Source: Theocolax elegans (Eukaryota > Arthropoda > Insecta > Hymenoptera > Cerocephalidae). Taken from it: DNA of 64,000 nt. Numbering within the stretch: the first letter of the stretch is position 1; every line of letters starts with the position of its first letter. This document shows, piece by piece, positions 1 through 11,306 of the stretch. Location of the stretch: the NCBI GenBank assembly GCA_026168455.1, contig CM047429.1, forward strand, positions 52,645,027 through 52,709,026, read 5' to 3'. The notes beneath the pieces were generated by a model that was given only the letters and a program-made list of their open reading frames with translations, was not told the DNA's origin and made no database searches. The position numbers and the translations under genes are program-made.

Positions 1-285
1 GCTATTTTAAAAGGGCTACCGTTCAAGAGCTATTCGACCAAATCGGTCCAAAATAGGTTTACTTCTCTATTTATGTAGAAGGTATCATATCATAAAAATT
101 TCAGCCAAATCGGTTCAAAATTGGCTGAGTTATTCGATTTACTTGACTACATACATAAACGTTTAAAATGACGAAAAATGTTTTTATGTATAAATAAATA
201 ATTATTTATGGTGTTACATTTTTCGCGATGGTGAAAATATAAGGCATTCTTGTGTAACCATCGAGCCACACGACAAACATTTCGT

Positions 286-575
286 CTGATTCTTATTTCT
301 TCTATAAGGTTTGACCACATTAAAATATTTGAGCTTCTTTTTTTTCAAATTGTATCTACTTGATCTCAACTTTTTGTAAAATTTGAATTTGAGTGTCTAT
401 CTTTAATTGGTTTTGAGTTGCTATCAATCAAACAGGAGTGTACTTGTTTCACAATTTTTCATTCAACTGCCTAGAGCTTTCGTCAAATAGCCTATTAGAT
501 TGAATTTCATATGAATTCTTTCATATTTGTGTACCAGTTCTCAAAGTTGCAACAAAATCCGTGATCCGAAAGCTA
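286..575. repeat. Interspersed repeat, copy 1 (partner at 41985-42245)
   Basis: This stretch aligns by eye with 41985-42245 in the same orientation. Shared blocks include TTATTTCTTCTATAA near the start, GCTTCTTTT, AGCTTTCGTCAA, and GAATTCTTTCATATTTGTGTA near the end, in the same order and with similar spacing. The copies are clearly diverged, so this is an old dispersed element rather than a recent duplication. No coding potential is seen. It lies in the AT-rich intron 5 or downstream part of the first odorant receptor gene. The family is not recognised. Confidence 0.55.
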
Positions 576-1248
576 TATGATCCGAGACTCCTCCTTGTTA
601 GTTAAATGTAATAATTAAAAGTATGGGCTAATAGTAATTGTAAGTTATATTAGCAATAATTGTTTTACTTTCTGCACTCTGTTAAATTTTATTTCAAATT
701 ACACTTATAAAAAATAATAAGTAAACAATAATTATAACATAAGTAACCTTTGTCACTAATAATACAATATATATCATTAATTTAACTAAATAAGCTTTCC
801 AATATAGTGAACTCAATATACTGCCTTATTCGTCTTTTTTTAATTACAGGTTTGTTTTGTAGCTTTATGAATCAATTATTATTTATATAGAAAGCCTTCG
901 TATCAGTACACTTGTAAGTTTATGATGTATAATTTTATTAATATAATATTATTTTACATTTTATTAATCTCTTTCATTATTACATTTTCCATATTTGATA
1001 TAGATAATATAAAGTTGTCAATTAGTAGGGTATTTAACATAATTTATATAATTTATATATAATTATATGGCATTGGATCACGAATATGCCTTATGTAACA
1101 ATATTCTGACGATTAAGACATTAGTTCTATGTAAGTGCGTTAGGGGGCTACCTGTTAATATGTGGCACTTATTAAAGTTTGCTATCGGTAGGGCATATAT
1201 ACCCCATGTCTTCCTCGTCAGGTTTTCAAAAATTTTTATATCTGTCAT

Positions 1249-1317
1249 TTGTATCTAGAGACGAGATGCCTGGACTCTACTGATGAGCCCACCAGGCATA
1301 CTCAGGGCGAAATACAA
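1249..1317 (+). ncRNA. Type III hammerhead self-cleaving ribozyme motif
   Basis: All conserved hammerhead core parts are present in the right order. Stem III 5' strand is TTGTA (1249-1253), followed by the cleavage triplet A-T-C with predicted cleavage after C1255. Stem I is TAGAG (1256-1260) with CTCTA (1275-1279). The CTGATGA box is at 1280-1286, stem II is GCCC (1287-1290) with GGGC (1305-1308), the GAAA box is at 1309-1312, and the stem III 3' strand is TACAA (1313-1317). Stem III is the open stem, which makes it type III. Loop I (1261-1274) and loop II (1291-1304) are both 14 nt and contain complementary 8-mers, ATGCCTGG (1266-1273) and CCAGGCAT (1292-1299), able to form a loop-loop pseudoknot. 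An 8-T run follows soon after stem III. It sits antisense within intron 5 of the first odorant receptor gene. Catalytic activity is inferred from structure only. Confidence 0.86.
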
Positions 1318-1781
1318 TTTTTTTTCCGTCTTATTAAGTTTTTATTAATTTTATACTACAATCAACTAAATTTTATATTTTTGTTGACTTAGCTTGTCTT
1401 AGTCTTTTTTCGAACACTCATCCTGTGAGGTTTCTAAAGTGGCTGGTATTAATACAGTCCGCCTTATTTGAGATGTGAGGAATGTTTCTTTGGCTTGTAA
1501 AGATCAATAAATTCATTTATCATATAACTTATAGCGTACAAAAGCAATAAATTCACGAATTTTTCTAATAGTTGGAAAATTCAAATTTTAAAATAGCCAT
1601 TTTTGAGTTACAAAAAGTAGGCGTAAAATTCAAGAAATGTAAAAAAAAATGTCAAAAATATTATATTTGACTTTGAATATCTCCCAAAATTTTAAATTTA
1701 AGCCTCTAAATTTAAAATTTAAATAAAATTTTTTTAGTCGCTCAATTTGACAGAGAACCGCCCATATATATATATATTTAC

Positions 1782-3735
1782 TTCGTCGACGAGGCATTGA
1801 CCGGCAAAACAATAAGCAAAAAGAAGGAATATCGTTCCAGCTGCGCATGTTAAAAATGTTAACATTTGCGTGTTTTCTCTTTGGCTCCAATTCTAAAAAT
1901 AATCCGTTTTACGAATTAAATTGCACTTGCGTATAATTATAGTTACAATTTATTTATGTAATAAAATTTATTGAATCTTACCATTAGCGTACTGTATCCA
2001 ACAAAGCAAAGAAAGAACGTCACGCTCAAAATTTGTTGAAGCATTAGCAAATTGAATACCGAATCTAATCTTTTTGCCATCCTTGGGCATAAAGTCAAAT
2101 GAAGAAAATATTATAAAAAGAATAAAGAATTTTGAGAAAGTATCGGAATTCCAATCCACATAAACAAACATACTTAATTTTAAGTTCAGAGAGTAGAGCG
2201 AAGAGGAAAGAGTCGTTTGCTTTTCAGCATCATATTTAAATCAATTTAATCTTTTCAAGACGTAATTGCTACTCTCTAGTTTACTTTTTAGTTTTATAGT
2301 TCTTTGCAAGTACAAAAAAATAATGATACCAAGTCGTACAAAATCTTTAAGAATGGGAACGTATAATGCTGTTTATATCTACTAAATAAAGAAAAGTATA
2401 TCTGCATATAGTGTAATACAAAGATGGACCATGCTACTCATTGACTTGCGTCATTCGACTCTTCCCTAGTAAATGCTATTCAAACATTAGATATATTAAG
2501 GGCATATAGCTTATATAATTTAAATGGACTATTTCCAAATAATTGTATATTTGTATATTCAACAGTTGGAAACTATAAATTAACAAAATCGTGGTGTAAA
2601 TAGCTACTTTTAAAAAGGAAAGAAAATTGTATACCCAATCAATCGGTGATGTTCTATAATAACTCTCTTTGCGTGAAGTCGAAATTTAGTGGCATCATCG
2701 GCAAAGTGCGTAAGCACACTGTTTGACAATATGGATAATTGTCCACAAATGTGAGCTACTAATGCCAACATTAAACTGGCATCGGCAACCAGTGTGAATG
2801 AAGTTATTGGAATCACTGGTAGTAAATACAGTAAAGCGCATAGGTATGTATTAAAATCCGTTAGAGGAAAGTAGAAGCGCATACGGTATGGTAAAATAAA
2901 TGTTGTTTTATTTCCCGCATCTAAATCGAATGGAATAAATGTATTTAATGTACATTGCAGATACATAAATTATTCTATATTCAGCACATTGATATCCGAT
3001 TTTTTCACAATAATAAATTCTATATATAGAATAAGTACTATTTTTTCATGTTATACTATTTCAATGTTATATTTATATATAAATGTAAATACGAACCTGT
3101 ACTCATAGGAATTCCAATACCTCCAACTGTAAATGGTCTCAAAAAATAAAGTATCGACGATGCAAAGGATACTGGAATAGCTACTTTAAAGAAAGTTTTT
3201 GCTCTGAAAACATAATTGATGAACAAACTAACATCCACTTGATTTTTGTATTTTTTAATCGAATAATCTGACTCTATTTCATTAAGAAGTTTTGCAATAC
3301 TATTACGTTTTATTTGATACAATGAAAACTTGGTTAATACTGTTATCATTGAGCCAACTTCTGTAATAGCGTCAACCATATTATTCATGTTACTCAAATT
3401 TTGTGGCAAAGCTGCGCAACTCAAAATAAAATGCATTACTGAGTACGTGAATATGGTGAAGTACACGATATTGTTAAAATTCAATGGATTTAATCCAAAT
3501 AATGTAAACAATTTTTTATTCCATGAAAATACGATTTCAGCCTCGAATAATTGTGACTATATCAGCAATAGAAAATGAAAAAACATTTTAAAATATATAT
3601 GAACGTCAAAATTGAATATAAAACAGTTGATAATGCACTAAATACCTCTAATTTTTGAACATCCACTTTAGACATGACAATCGTGTCATTTAAATAAATC
3701 GATTTTGAGGATTCGCATCTCGAAATACCCACCAT
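1782..3735 (-). CDS. Odorant receptor (7tm_6 family), 3' end outside window
   Basis: A seven-transmembrane insect odorant receptor, which forms ligand-gated cation channels with Orco in olfactory neuron dendrites. Five of the expected seven exons are visible on the minus strand: 3735-3646, 3556-3097, 2920-2635, 2081-1982 and 1892-1782 (1047 bp, 349 codons). All junctions have GT/AG and compatible phases (0, 1, 2, 0, 0). Exons 3, 4 and 5 are 286, 100 and 111 bp, identical in length and phase to the neighbouring receptor at 4830-11306, showing tandem duplication. Family-typical segments are visible, e.g. PYRMRFYFP in exon 3 and AYCFAGQCLVDE in exon 5. The start used is M at 3735; a second in-frame ATG 20 codons later (MSKVDVQKLE) would better match the short first exon of the neighbour. 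Exons 6 and 7, carrying the conserved C-terminus, are not seen down to position 1, so the gene either continues beyond the window or is truncated. No frameshift or stop occurs in the visible exons. Confidence 0.85.
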
Positions 3736-4829
3736 TTGTATTCTGTATTTTTATATTTAAAATTGCTCAAAAAATCACACCTCCTTCTTTTTTATTATTA
3801 AAACAAAATAAGAGCTAATTTTAGAAAAATGGATTACGCATTATAAGTACGTGAAAAATATGTACATGTAAAAGTGTGTCGAAGCTGGTATGTGTATATA
3901 GTTACAGAGCAACATGTAAACGCGATAGTGAATTATAAGATATAATTATACCTCTGCACATATTTAAAAAGAAAGTATTACAATACATATACATATATCG
4001 TTGTGTAAATCTGTGAAAATCTGTATAGGTGTTAATTAATATCAACATATCAACAGTAATGAATAATGTACTGCAATTTCTATTACTTCTATACCTTATT
4101 CCGATATATAAATTAAAAAATCAGTAGAAATTATAAAATAAATTTATAAATTGTTTACGTAAATTATTGGTGTAAAATCAAACACATTTACTTTATTGCA
4201 CATTTACTGCGTAACTGTTATGTACCTAAATTTGTCTCCTGCTATACTATACTTTTACGAATGCAAACGAATTTTCTATGTACGTTTGAAGTAAAGCGTA
4301 CCATTTATTTTATTTACACGAAACACTCGTGAGTATCACTGCCTAGGTGCTGCATTATACTTTTAGAGACAATTAATGTCATTATCTACGATTGTACAGT
4401 GTATAATTCATTTATACTATACGCTTCGTACGTTATACTTCTTCCAGATACATTGCGAAGCTTAAACAATGTAAAACAAGGGAGTACGATCTTTACAAGA
4501 AACATTCAATTTCGAATTCAACAGTTTATTACAAACTTATTTACTAAACTAGTGCAAGTGACGAAAGTGACACGATATTTGTTACTAAATTTGACTAAAG
4601 TATTATAATTAGGTAGATATTATATTTTTCATTCGTTCGGTAAATATTTCATTCTTTATTTATATATATAGCATGAAAACTAATAGACATTTTTAATAAA
4701 ACGTGTGTAACTATTCAATTTATATGTTTTAGATTTTAAGGAAGTATGTTGAGAATGTTTATTTCATTAAGATTTTCCCAATTTACGGGAAATGTCTAAA
4801 TGTTGCAAATTTTTTCAGGATAAATTGTT
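3736..4829. other. Intergenic spacer between tandem odorant receptors
   Basis: About 1.1 kb of AT-rich DNA separates the 3' end of the upstream receptor from the start of the downstream one, on the same strand. The only ORF over 60 codons, on the plus strand at 4399-4608, has no recognisable family features. I see no RNA gene or repeat here. It presumably contains the promoter of the 1782-3735 receptor and the 3' UTR of the 4830-11306 receptor. Confidence 0.5.
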
Positions 4830-7800
4830 CTACATTACAGTTCTCAATACTGATAAGTAAGCCATAGCAGTTTTTATACTCTGTAAATTTAACGTTTCAT
4901 AACAATTGTAATTTAAATAGTTTAAACATATATTCATAAGTGTTTTTATATATCCTTACATCAGTTAAAGTTGCAAGGCAAAACATTCGAAATTTACCAG
5001 CTTTTAATTGTAAGGGCCTTTGAGAGCGAGCCATACAAAACAGGATTATTCTCGCATTCTCTTTGGACATATTGTACCATTGGCAATCGTAATATGCTTG
5101 GAAAACCCGTTCGCTCTGAAAGAAAATAACAATAAGAATAAAATGAACGTTATGAAGTATCGATTTCGATACAAGTTCAATATAAACCACGAAGACGATC
5201 GTTACCTCTGTTATTAAGCTTTCACCGACTGTACAATGAGCGTACAGTACTAAAAGTACCAAAAATATGAATGCAAAAAATGGTATTAAAACAGCTGTCT
5301 CTCCATTTGCTAAACTCTGAATTTTCATTTGATCGATTATTACTTTGTTAATATATTATAATACTTTTTTCTATTTTATTTTACAAGATTATTAAACGTA
5401 CCGTTAATATTTGATAGCCAAGTATGCATAAAAGAGAGGTGGCACCTATCAGGTGTCCAAGCAGTATTACACTGAAAGCTTCCTCGATAACTTTTCCCAT
5501 ACTATTTAATAGAAATACATTACTTGTTAAACGTGTGAACTTTGTACAAGTATCAAACATTGAAAATTCATTATTATTTCTTGTAAATGTATTTGCGATA
5601 CTTTTTACCATAGTAATTCTTACTTTGAAATGTATACAAAATTACAAATTCATATGGGTAATTTCTTTGAATTATTGCATTATTTGATTTTAAGAATATA
5701 AATGAAATTTGAGATAAATTGTACAATTCTATATATGAGGAAATCCACGCGAAATTTGCGTTTTGACGTCCCCAAAAACGAACAAAATTTTTTTTTGATG
5801 CACACCTTCCACATGTGAATTTTCTCACTCGTATAGAGGTGTATAATAGGTGAAACTAAACTCCAATATGCGAAAACTCGAAACGCTCGCTTTAAATGGA
5901 CTTTAGTATAAATTAAAGGTTAAAAAAGTGGAAAAACCTTTTTTAAGTTTTATTTCAAATCAATAATGTTCAAAAATATTTTTGTATTTGAAAGCTTATA
6001 ACTCGTATACAACACATTGCTTGGATAATTCACTTACATGATTATACATAGCATTTGCAATTTTAAATTCATTTCTTTTATTCGCGACTTTACATAAAAC
6101 TTGTGTTGGAAAAACCATTTGAATATCTGATGTTTTTGGCCATGAAAAACGCTTTCCATTGCGATTTAAAAAATTAATTTTTCAATAACCATTCTCTATT
6201 TTGTTTATTCTTCCGGGATATCATTTATCGTCAATAACAACAATCCAATCTCCAATTTTAAAACTATTTACTGTATTGTAAATTTGATTTCATTTCCGGT
6301 GCATCATAAGCGACAAAGTTTAATTTACATGTTGGGTCAGATTAAAAATTACGGTGAACCGTGGATAAATAATGAAACGATAAACAATTTTCATTTTGGT
6401 GTAACCACACAACTTGGTGTACTTTTGATGAACCTGCAACACATTTTAGATTTGTAGGTACTAAAAGCATCTACTTTTTTTATATCAACTTCTTGTTGTA
6501 TAAAAGAAATCGTTTTACAATTTGAATTATTTATTACATCAACCATATCTTTGGCACACAATACATCGTTCCCATACGTTACACCTCGATTACACATTTC
6601 TTTAAAGGTACCCCCCATATACCATCGGCCACACTTTTTCCGTGTCCTGCGGTCGAAAAATTCCACATAGCAGTCTTTAAATTCAATATTTTACAAAAAT
6701 AATTAAACAAAAAAAAATTTGTTTTACTTTTATATTGGGAAGTCGGATTGTTAGATTGAAAATGAATTATTTCTGCTTCAGGTATTATTTCTTGTATTTT
6801 TTAAAATAGTTGCATCAAGGAAGACCAAACCGTAGTAGGGTCGTAACGTAAGCAATCTGATACTGTGACGGATAATTGAAAAATTACTGAATTTGAATTA
6901 TCTTTAAAATAAAAACCACCTGCTTATAGAGAAAATACAACTTGTATTTCTTCAATAATTTTACGAAAAATCTATAACTATAAAAATTAAATTTTGCAGC
7001 AAATTACTTTTTAAAAATTCTAAAAATTTATACTGATATAAACAAGTGTATGAATGAATTAAAATTTTTTGAAGAATATTATTAAAATGTTCAATTAATT
7101 GCGATATAGCAATCTATTTTCTTCTGTGAAATTATTTTGACCTTATTTTCTATCTACTCTTGAACCCATGATAAATATGATGTAATTTCAGAAAAATTAT
7201 TTGAAGATATTTTATAATCTTTACAAACATCACACTCTCTAAATATACAAATTTTATTTTCACCATCGCAGCATATCGATTTTAAATATAATTGAACATT
7301 TTTAAATTTTATTATTCCGAGTCGACGAAGTTTATCAAAAACAAATCTAAAATTACTATGTTCTTTGCATAAGCAAGTATCTTTTGCAGAAACTTTTTGT
7401 TTAACAACCCTATATTATAAAATAAACTTTTTGAAATAACATTGACTCTCTACAATAGTTTTTGTGCAAATTATCGACAGTATCAGATAAATATCGTTCG
7501 TGCATTTTTGTTTTTTATTTTGTTATAAGGTCTTGAATACCTGGAGCAGGTGAAGAGTTTTCATCGCTCATATAAAAATTAATTATATTACTTTAAAAAA
7601 TTTTTTTTCCTTTACTTTTTAAAATTCATTTTTCCTAAGTAATTTGATAATTAATGATCTTAACATTTACATTCATTACTGCATCTGTATTGTTATTAGA
7701 ACAATCAAGAAACTTCGCAATCATTATTTTTTATTTGTGTGTTGGCAAACGCGACCATTTTAATTTTAATTGTTTTGTATAGTTTTTGTAAATCATTACT

Positions 7801-10800
7801 TGTTTTTTGAAAATTTTATTTCGGCGCCGTAAAGAATTTTGGGTTTTCTTATACCTTATTGAACGAGTTTCGATTAGTTTTTGTTTTCTTTCCGATTGCT
7901 GCTTTTCGAATTCTAATTCTCATTAAAGAGCTGAAATCTCATCGCATATTTTCATTTCAAGCGCTCGGAATTCTGTTTTCTGAGAATCGAGGTATTCGTT
8001 ATAATTTTCAGATTTTTTAGATTTAATAAAATTCGTAATCTCCTTTGTATCGATATAACCTCTTCATTCACTGCCACTGAATTTAATTGACTGCGAGTAA
8101 ATAGAAAATGAATACAAATTATATACCTATTACAATTATTGATGTATCTTACTCTTTCTCATTCCATTTGCTTTTTAAGTACTTTTTTTTAATCGACTTT
8201 GCTCCTGAATGCGTATTCTCGCTTTTTTGCTCTTGCTATTTCTTTTTTTATATTAATCTATGATTCAGTCTTATTGTATTTTGCCAACCTTCATTTTATT
8301 TATTACTAATAATACTATTGATTACTAATATAATGTATTATTAATATATTTTATTACAATATTGACACACACAACTCCGTGTTCTTAAATTAAGTTAACT
8401 AAGCTCTGGGGGTTCGTTTTGCCAACATAAAAAACATGAAAGTACAACAGTTTAGCAATAATTACAAAATTTGAACTAGGCTTTACTGATCTAAATTTAA
8501 ACGAGATTTTTTGCAAATACAGCTCAACTTTGTTGATTTGTAATAAAAATTGAAAAAGGTCCACTTTTTAACCTTTAATTTATACTAAAGGTGATTTAAA
8601 GTGAGCTTTTCGAGCGCAAAAAGCGTAATTTGCACTTTTATTTATACAAAATGCCAAAAATACCCTTTTAATTAAGTAAATTGAGACCAACCTTTAAATT
8701 GTAAATAGTGAAAATTATAGTTTATGATATTGTATTAAAAAGTCCCATTTCACAAATGATATTTAACGCTTACTTTACATTTTAAAGTGTTTTATAATGA
8801 AAATTGCAAAAATATCGTTAAAAATCGTGTTTTTTTATTTATAAAGTGAAAACAATGTGTGTGTGCCGAGCCAGTTTTCGCATGTTGGAGTTTAGTTTTA
8901 CCTATTGTACACCTCTACGAGTGATAAAATTCACATGTAGAAGTTGTACATAAAAAAAAAAAAAAAATTTGCTCGTTTTTGAGGACGTCAAAACGCAAAT
9001 TTCGCGTGAATTTCCTCATATATGAATCAGAATTAGAATAGAGCATTTTATGATATACATAAAAGAAAATTCAACTAACTTTATCATACGTAAAAAATGC
9101 GTGATAAAGTGAGTTAAAGTTAATTTTAAAAACAAAATTTAATCTATTCAAGCATATATAATATGTAAATTAAATCTTCGTAAATTAATTCTAAAGGCCA
9201 TAACTTGGAATACAGTGAGTATAACAATAATGTTTCATTAGAAAACAATTATTCTGGTGTTTATCGGATTAAGATAATTTTTTTTAATTTTGACACAACC
9301 TTGAATATTAATGAACACAAAAGCAAATAATAGTTCAAATACGATAATACAACTATTAAAATTACAAATGTTTTAATTAATTAAACAAATATTTATTTAT
9401 ACCTCGGTACACAATGCCTGTATGAGGATATTTTATTTAATGCCCGAGATAATTGTAAAAATATTTATTGTCGTAATTTATTTAAATCATTATTTATTTA
9501 AATTTACAATAAGTATTTAATTGATTTTATACAGTAAAATCGTTATCTCGATATCGTTATTGGAACAAATTGTTAATAATAATTGCGTCAATAGTAATTA
9601 CCGAAGCAATCTGATGTGGGACTGAACGATCCTATGAACTTGTTTAGTGCATTTGTAAGGATCGGTATCAATGGCAGCAATGCGCAGGGAGAGGACGGCC
9701 ATCTGTCCGGAAACGTGGTAGACCAGAGTGACCATCAGGCAATCGGCTGCGCATTGCCCAAAACCGCTGACGTAGACGAAGGGCATCTGAGATCCGTAAG
9801 TCCAAAAGTACGTAGATGCGTCCTTTAATTCGTAAAACGTGTAAAACCGATAAGGCAGTAAAAAGATGAACGTTACATTTCTTCCACCTGTGTTCACGTA
9901 TTCTATAACTATATTGTAAATTAACACAATATTAATTGTAGTAACATTATTGATGACACTATCAATTTATGCAGATCAACATATTTTATTCTAGCTTCAG
10001 AACTACTCTTACCAATATTTAAGGAGATGTCTAATCCTGTAATTATTCATTCATTTTATATATGTGTGTGTGCGTGTGTGTGTGTGTGTGTGTAAAGAAA
10101 AGCGATCTACAAATGTTTTCCATTAGAGATTAGAGTGTAAACTATAGGATACGTACATTTTTAAGACTTTTATATCAAACAATTTATATTCATAATGTTT
10201 AGTTTACCGTCCGTGTATACTTTAAAACTGAATGCTACCGATAAAAGGTGAATAAATAAAAATTGCGCTTTTCCTAATAATTTTGCTTCGTCAGGACTTC
10301 GCATACGTTTCAAATTTATTTTGTGCAAAAAAAGTAGATTTCAATAATTTGGGTCCAACATCCCTTAAAAGTTTTAATTGAAAAAAGTCGTAAAACTATG
10401 TTAAATTTATTATATATAAGTACAATATATTTTATAAAAGTTAAAAAATTTTTTTTTAAATAAATTGACATTATATTAAAGTGTTGATATACTGTTTCGG
10501 AAATCTATGACACGCTAACTAGCTCATAAGTTAAGGTCATTTGTATTAAGTGCTTTAGATTTAATAATTTTTCTGAAGAAATGATTTGTTCAATTTACCA
10601 AATGGTTGCAAACATTTATTTCATTTGAAAAGAAACTCAATAAGAATTGGTGATATTGTTAAAAAAGTGTAGCTCAAACTCGAAGATTAATACATACTTG
10701 GTCCCATTTGTGCCAACAACGGCTTCAGATAATAACTCGAAGCAGTTAACGTCGTATTGGTGATCAACAATTTCATGAAAGTCTTAGATTTAACGTGATA

Positions 10801-11306
10801 GGCTATAAATGTTTTAATCTCCTCACTCGTATAATCCTTTGCGTTGAAATCTTTGGCAGCCTCAACGATCACCTGACCAAGTTCTCGATTATAGACTCGT
10901 AACATTAATATCCGAATGAAAATTTCGGAGAAAGCCATATTTTCCGTGAGATTCATGATGACGTGCTCCAAATTATCGATGAACAAAAACAAATCCAAAT
11001 ACTCGAGGATCATTTGATAACAAAAGTATCCGAAATTCAGGCCATAGCGAAAATAACTAAAATTCGCAGGCCATAGGCCTAAAGTCGACATGATCAATTT
11101 GTTCCATCGCAATACTCCTGATACGTAGTCAAGATCCTTTTGACCCTGAAGCTATTTCGATTCCCCATTTTTTAATAATTTCACTTTGACGTGCAAAAAA
11201 TTTTACGTGCGTTATTCTACGTGTCTATATATATACATATGCGTGTGCGATACCGCAATCTTTAGCGAAAAAAAGAGCATACTTGCAACTCGGTCGTAGC
11301 CATCAT
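4830..11306 (-). CDS. Odorant receptor (7tm_6 family), complete, 7 exons
   Basis: A complete insect odorant receptor of about 391 aa, in the usual length range for the family. Minus-strand exons: 11306-11283 (start, MMATTELQ), 11145-10698, 9887-9602, 5501-5402, 5316-5206, 5115-4960 and 4880-4830 (stop TAG). They sum to 1176 bp with GT/AG sites and matching phases throughout. Exon 2 begins GQKDLDYVSGVLRWNK, a typical 7tm_6 N-terminus. Exon 6 has the conserved WYNM and PLQLKAGKF (about residues 357-365) motifs, and exon 7 gives the classic end AYLSVLRTVM. The exon plan matches the receptor at 1782-3735. Intron 3 (5502-9601, 4.1 kb) is swollen by a DNA transposon at 5731-9023. The reading frame is intact, so the gene is probably functional; ligand unknown. 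Confidence 0.92.
5731..9023. mobile_element. Decayed DNA transposon with long terminal inverted repeats
   Basis: The left end begins ATATATGAGGAAATCCACGC and the right end is its near-perfect reverse complement, finishing at 9023. The repeat pairs 5731-5885 with 8869-9023 and then continues inward, pairing about 5871-5945 with 8550-8625. The right arm therefore carries about 240 bp not present in the left arm. Total length is about 3.3 kb. The flanks suggest a short TA-type target duplication but are ambiguous because the ends are TATA-rich. The interior has degraded minus-strand coding segments (6391-7410 and a coiled-coil-like piece near 7730-7990). It is inserted in intron 3 of the odorant receptor gene. 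Superfamily not assigned. Confidence 0.85.
6391..7410 (-). pseudogene. Transposase-like protein remnant, unclassified family
   Basis: Two readable minus-strand pieces lie inside the transposon. The first (about 7410-7166) has no stop for about 80 codons and contains CLCKEHSNF followed about 30 residues later by a cysteine cluster (CC...C...C..C, e.g. IFRECDVCKDY). The second (6666-6391, 91 aa) contains WYMGGTFKEMCNRGV followed by AKDMVDVI. From memory, this order of a CxCxxH-type cysteine region and a later glycine-rich GG-x-K segment resembles transposase-like proteins repeated in arthropod and cnidarian genomes; I cannot confirm the family. Stops and frame changes separate the pieces, so no intact protein is encoded. 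Reading direction is opposite to the plus strand and the same as the host receptor gene. Confidence 0.5.
10063..10093. repeat. (TG)n microsatellite
   Basis: An almost pure TG/GT dinucleotide run with one TGCG interruption, in intron 2 of the complete odorant receptor gene. Confidence 0.9.

Noticed and set aside
1067..1258. 63-codon plus-strand ORF before the hammerhead
   Set aside because: No family features and AT-rich composition; its stop lies in ribozyme stem I, probably by chance. Mentioned only as context.
1266..1299. Simple 8-bp hairpin (ATGCCTGG/CCAGGCAT) as the whole explanation of the 1.25-1.32 kb structure
   Set aside because: It would leave the conserved CTGATGA, GAAA, cleavage triplet and three other perfect stems unexplained; the pseudoknot reading accounts for all of them.
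1630..2171. Minus-strand ORFs of 86 and 67 codons
   Set aside because: These are off-frame readings of odorant receptor exons 5 and 4; the true exons use other frames with matching phases and lengths.
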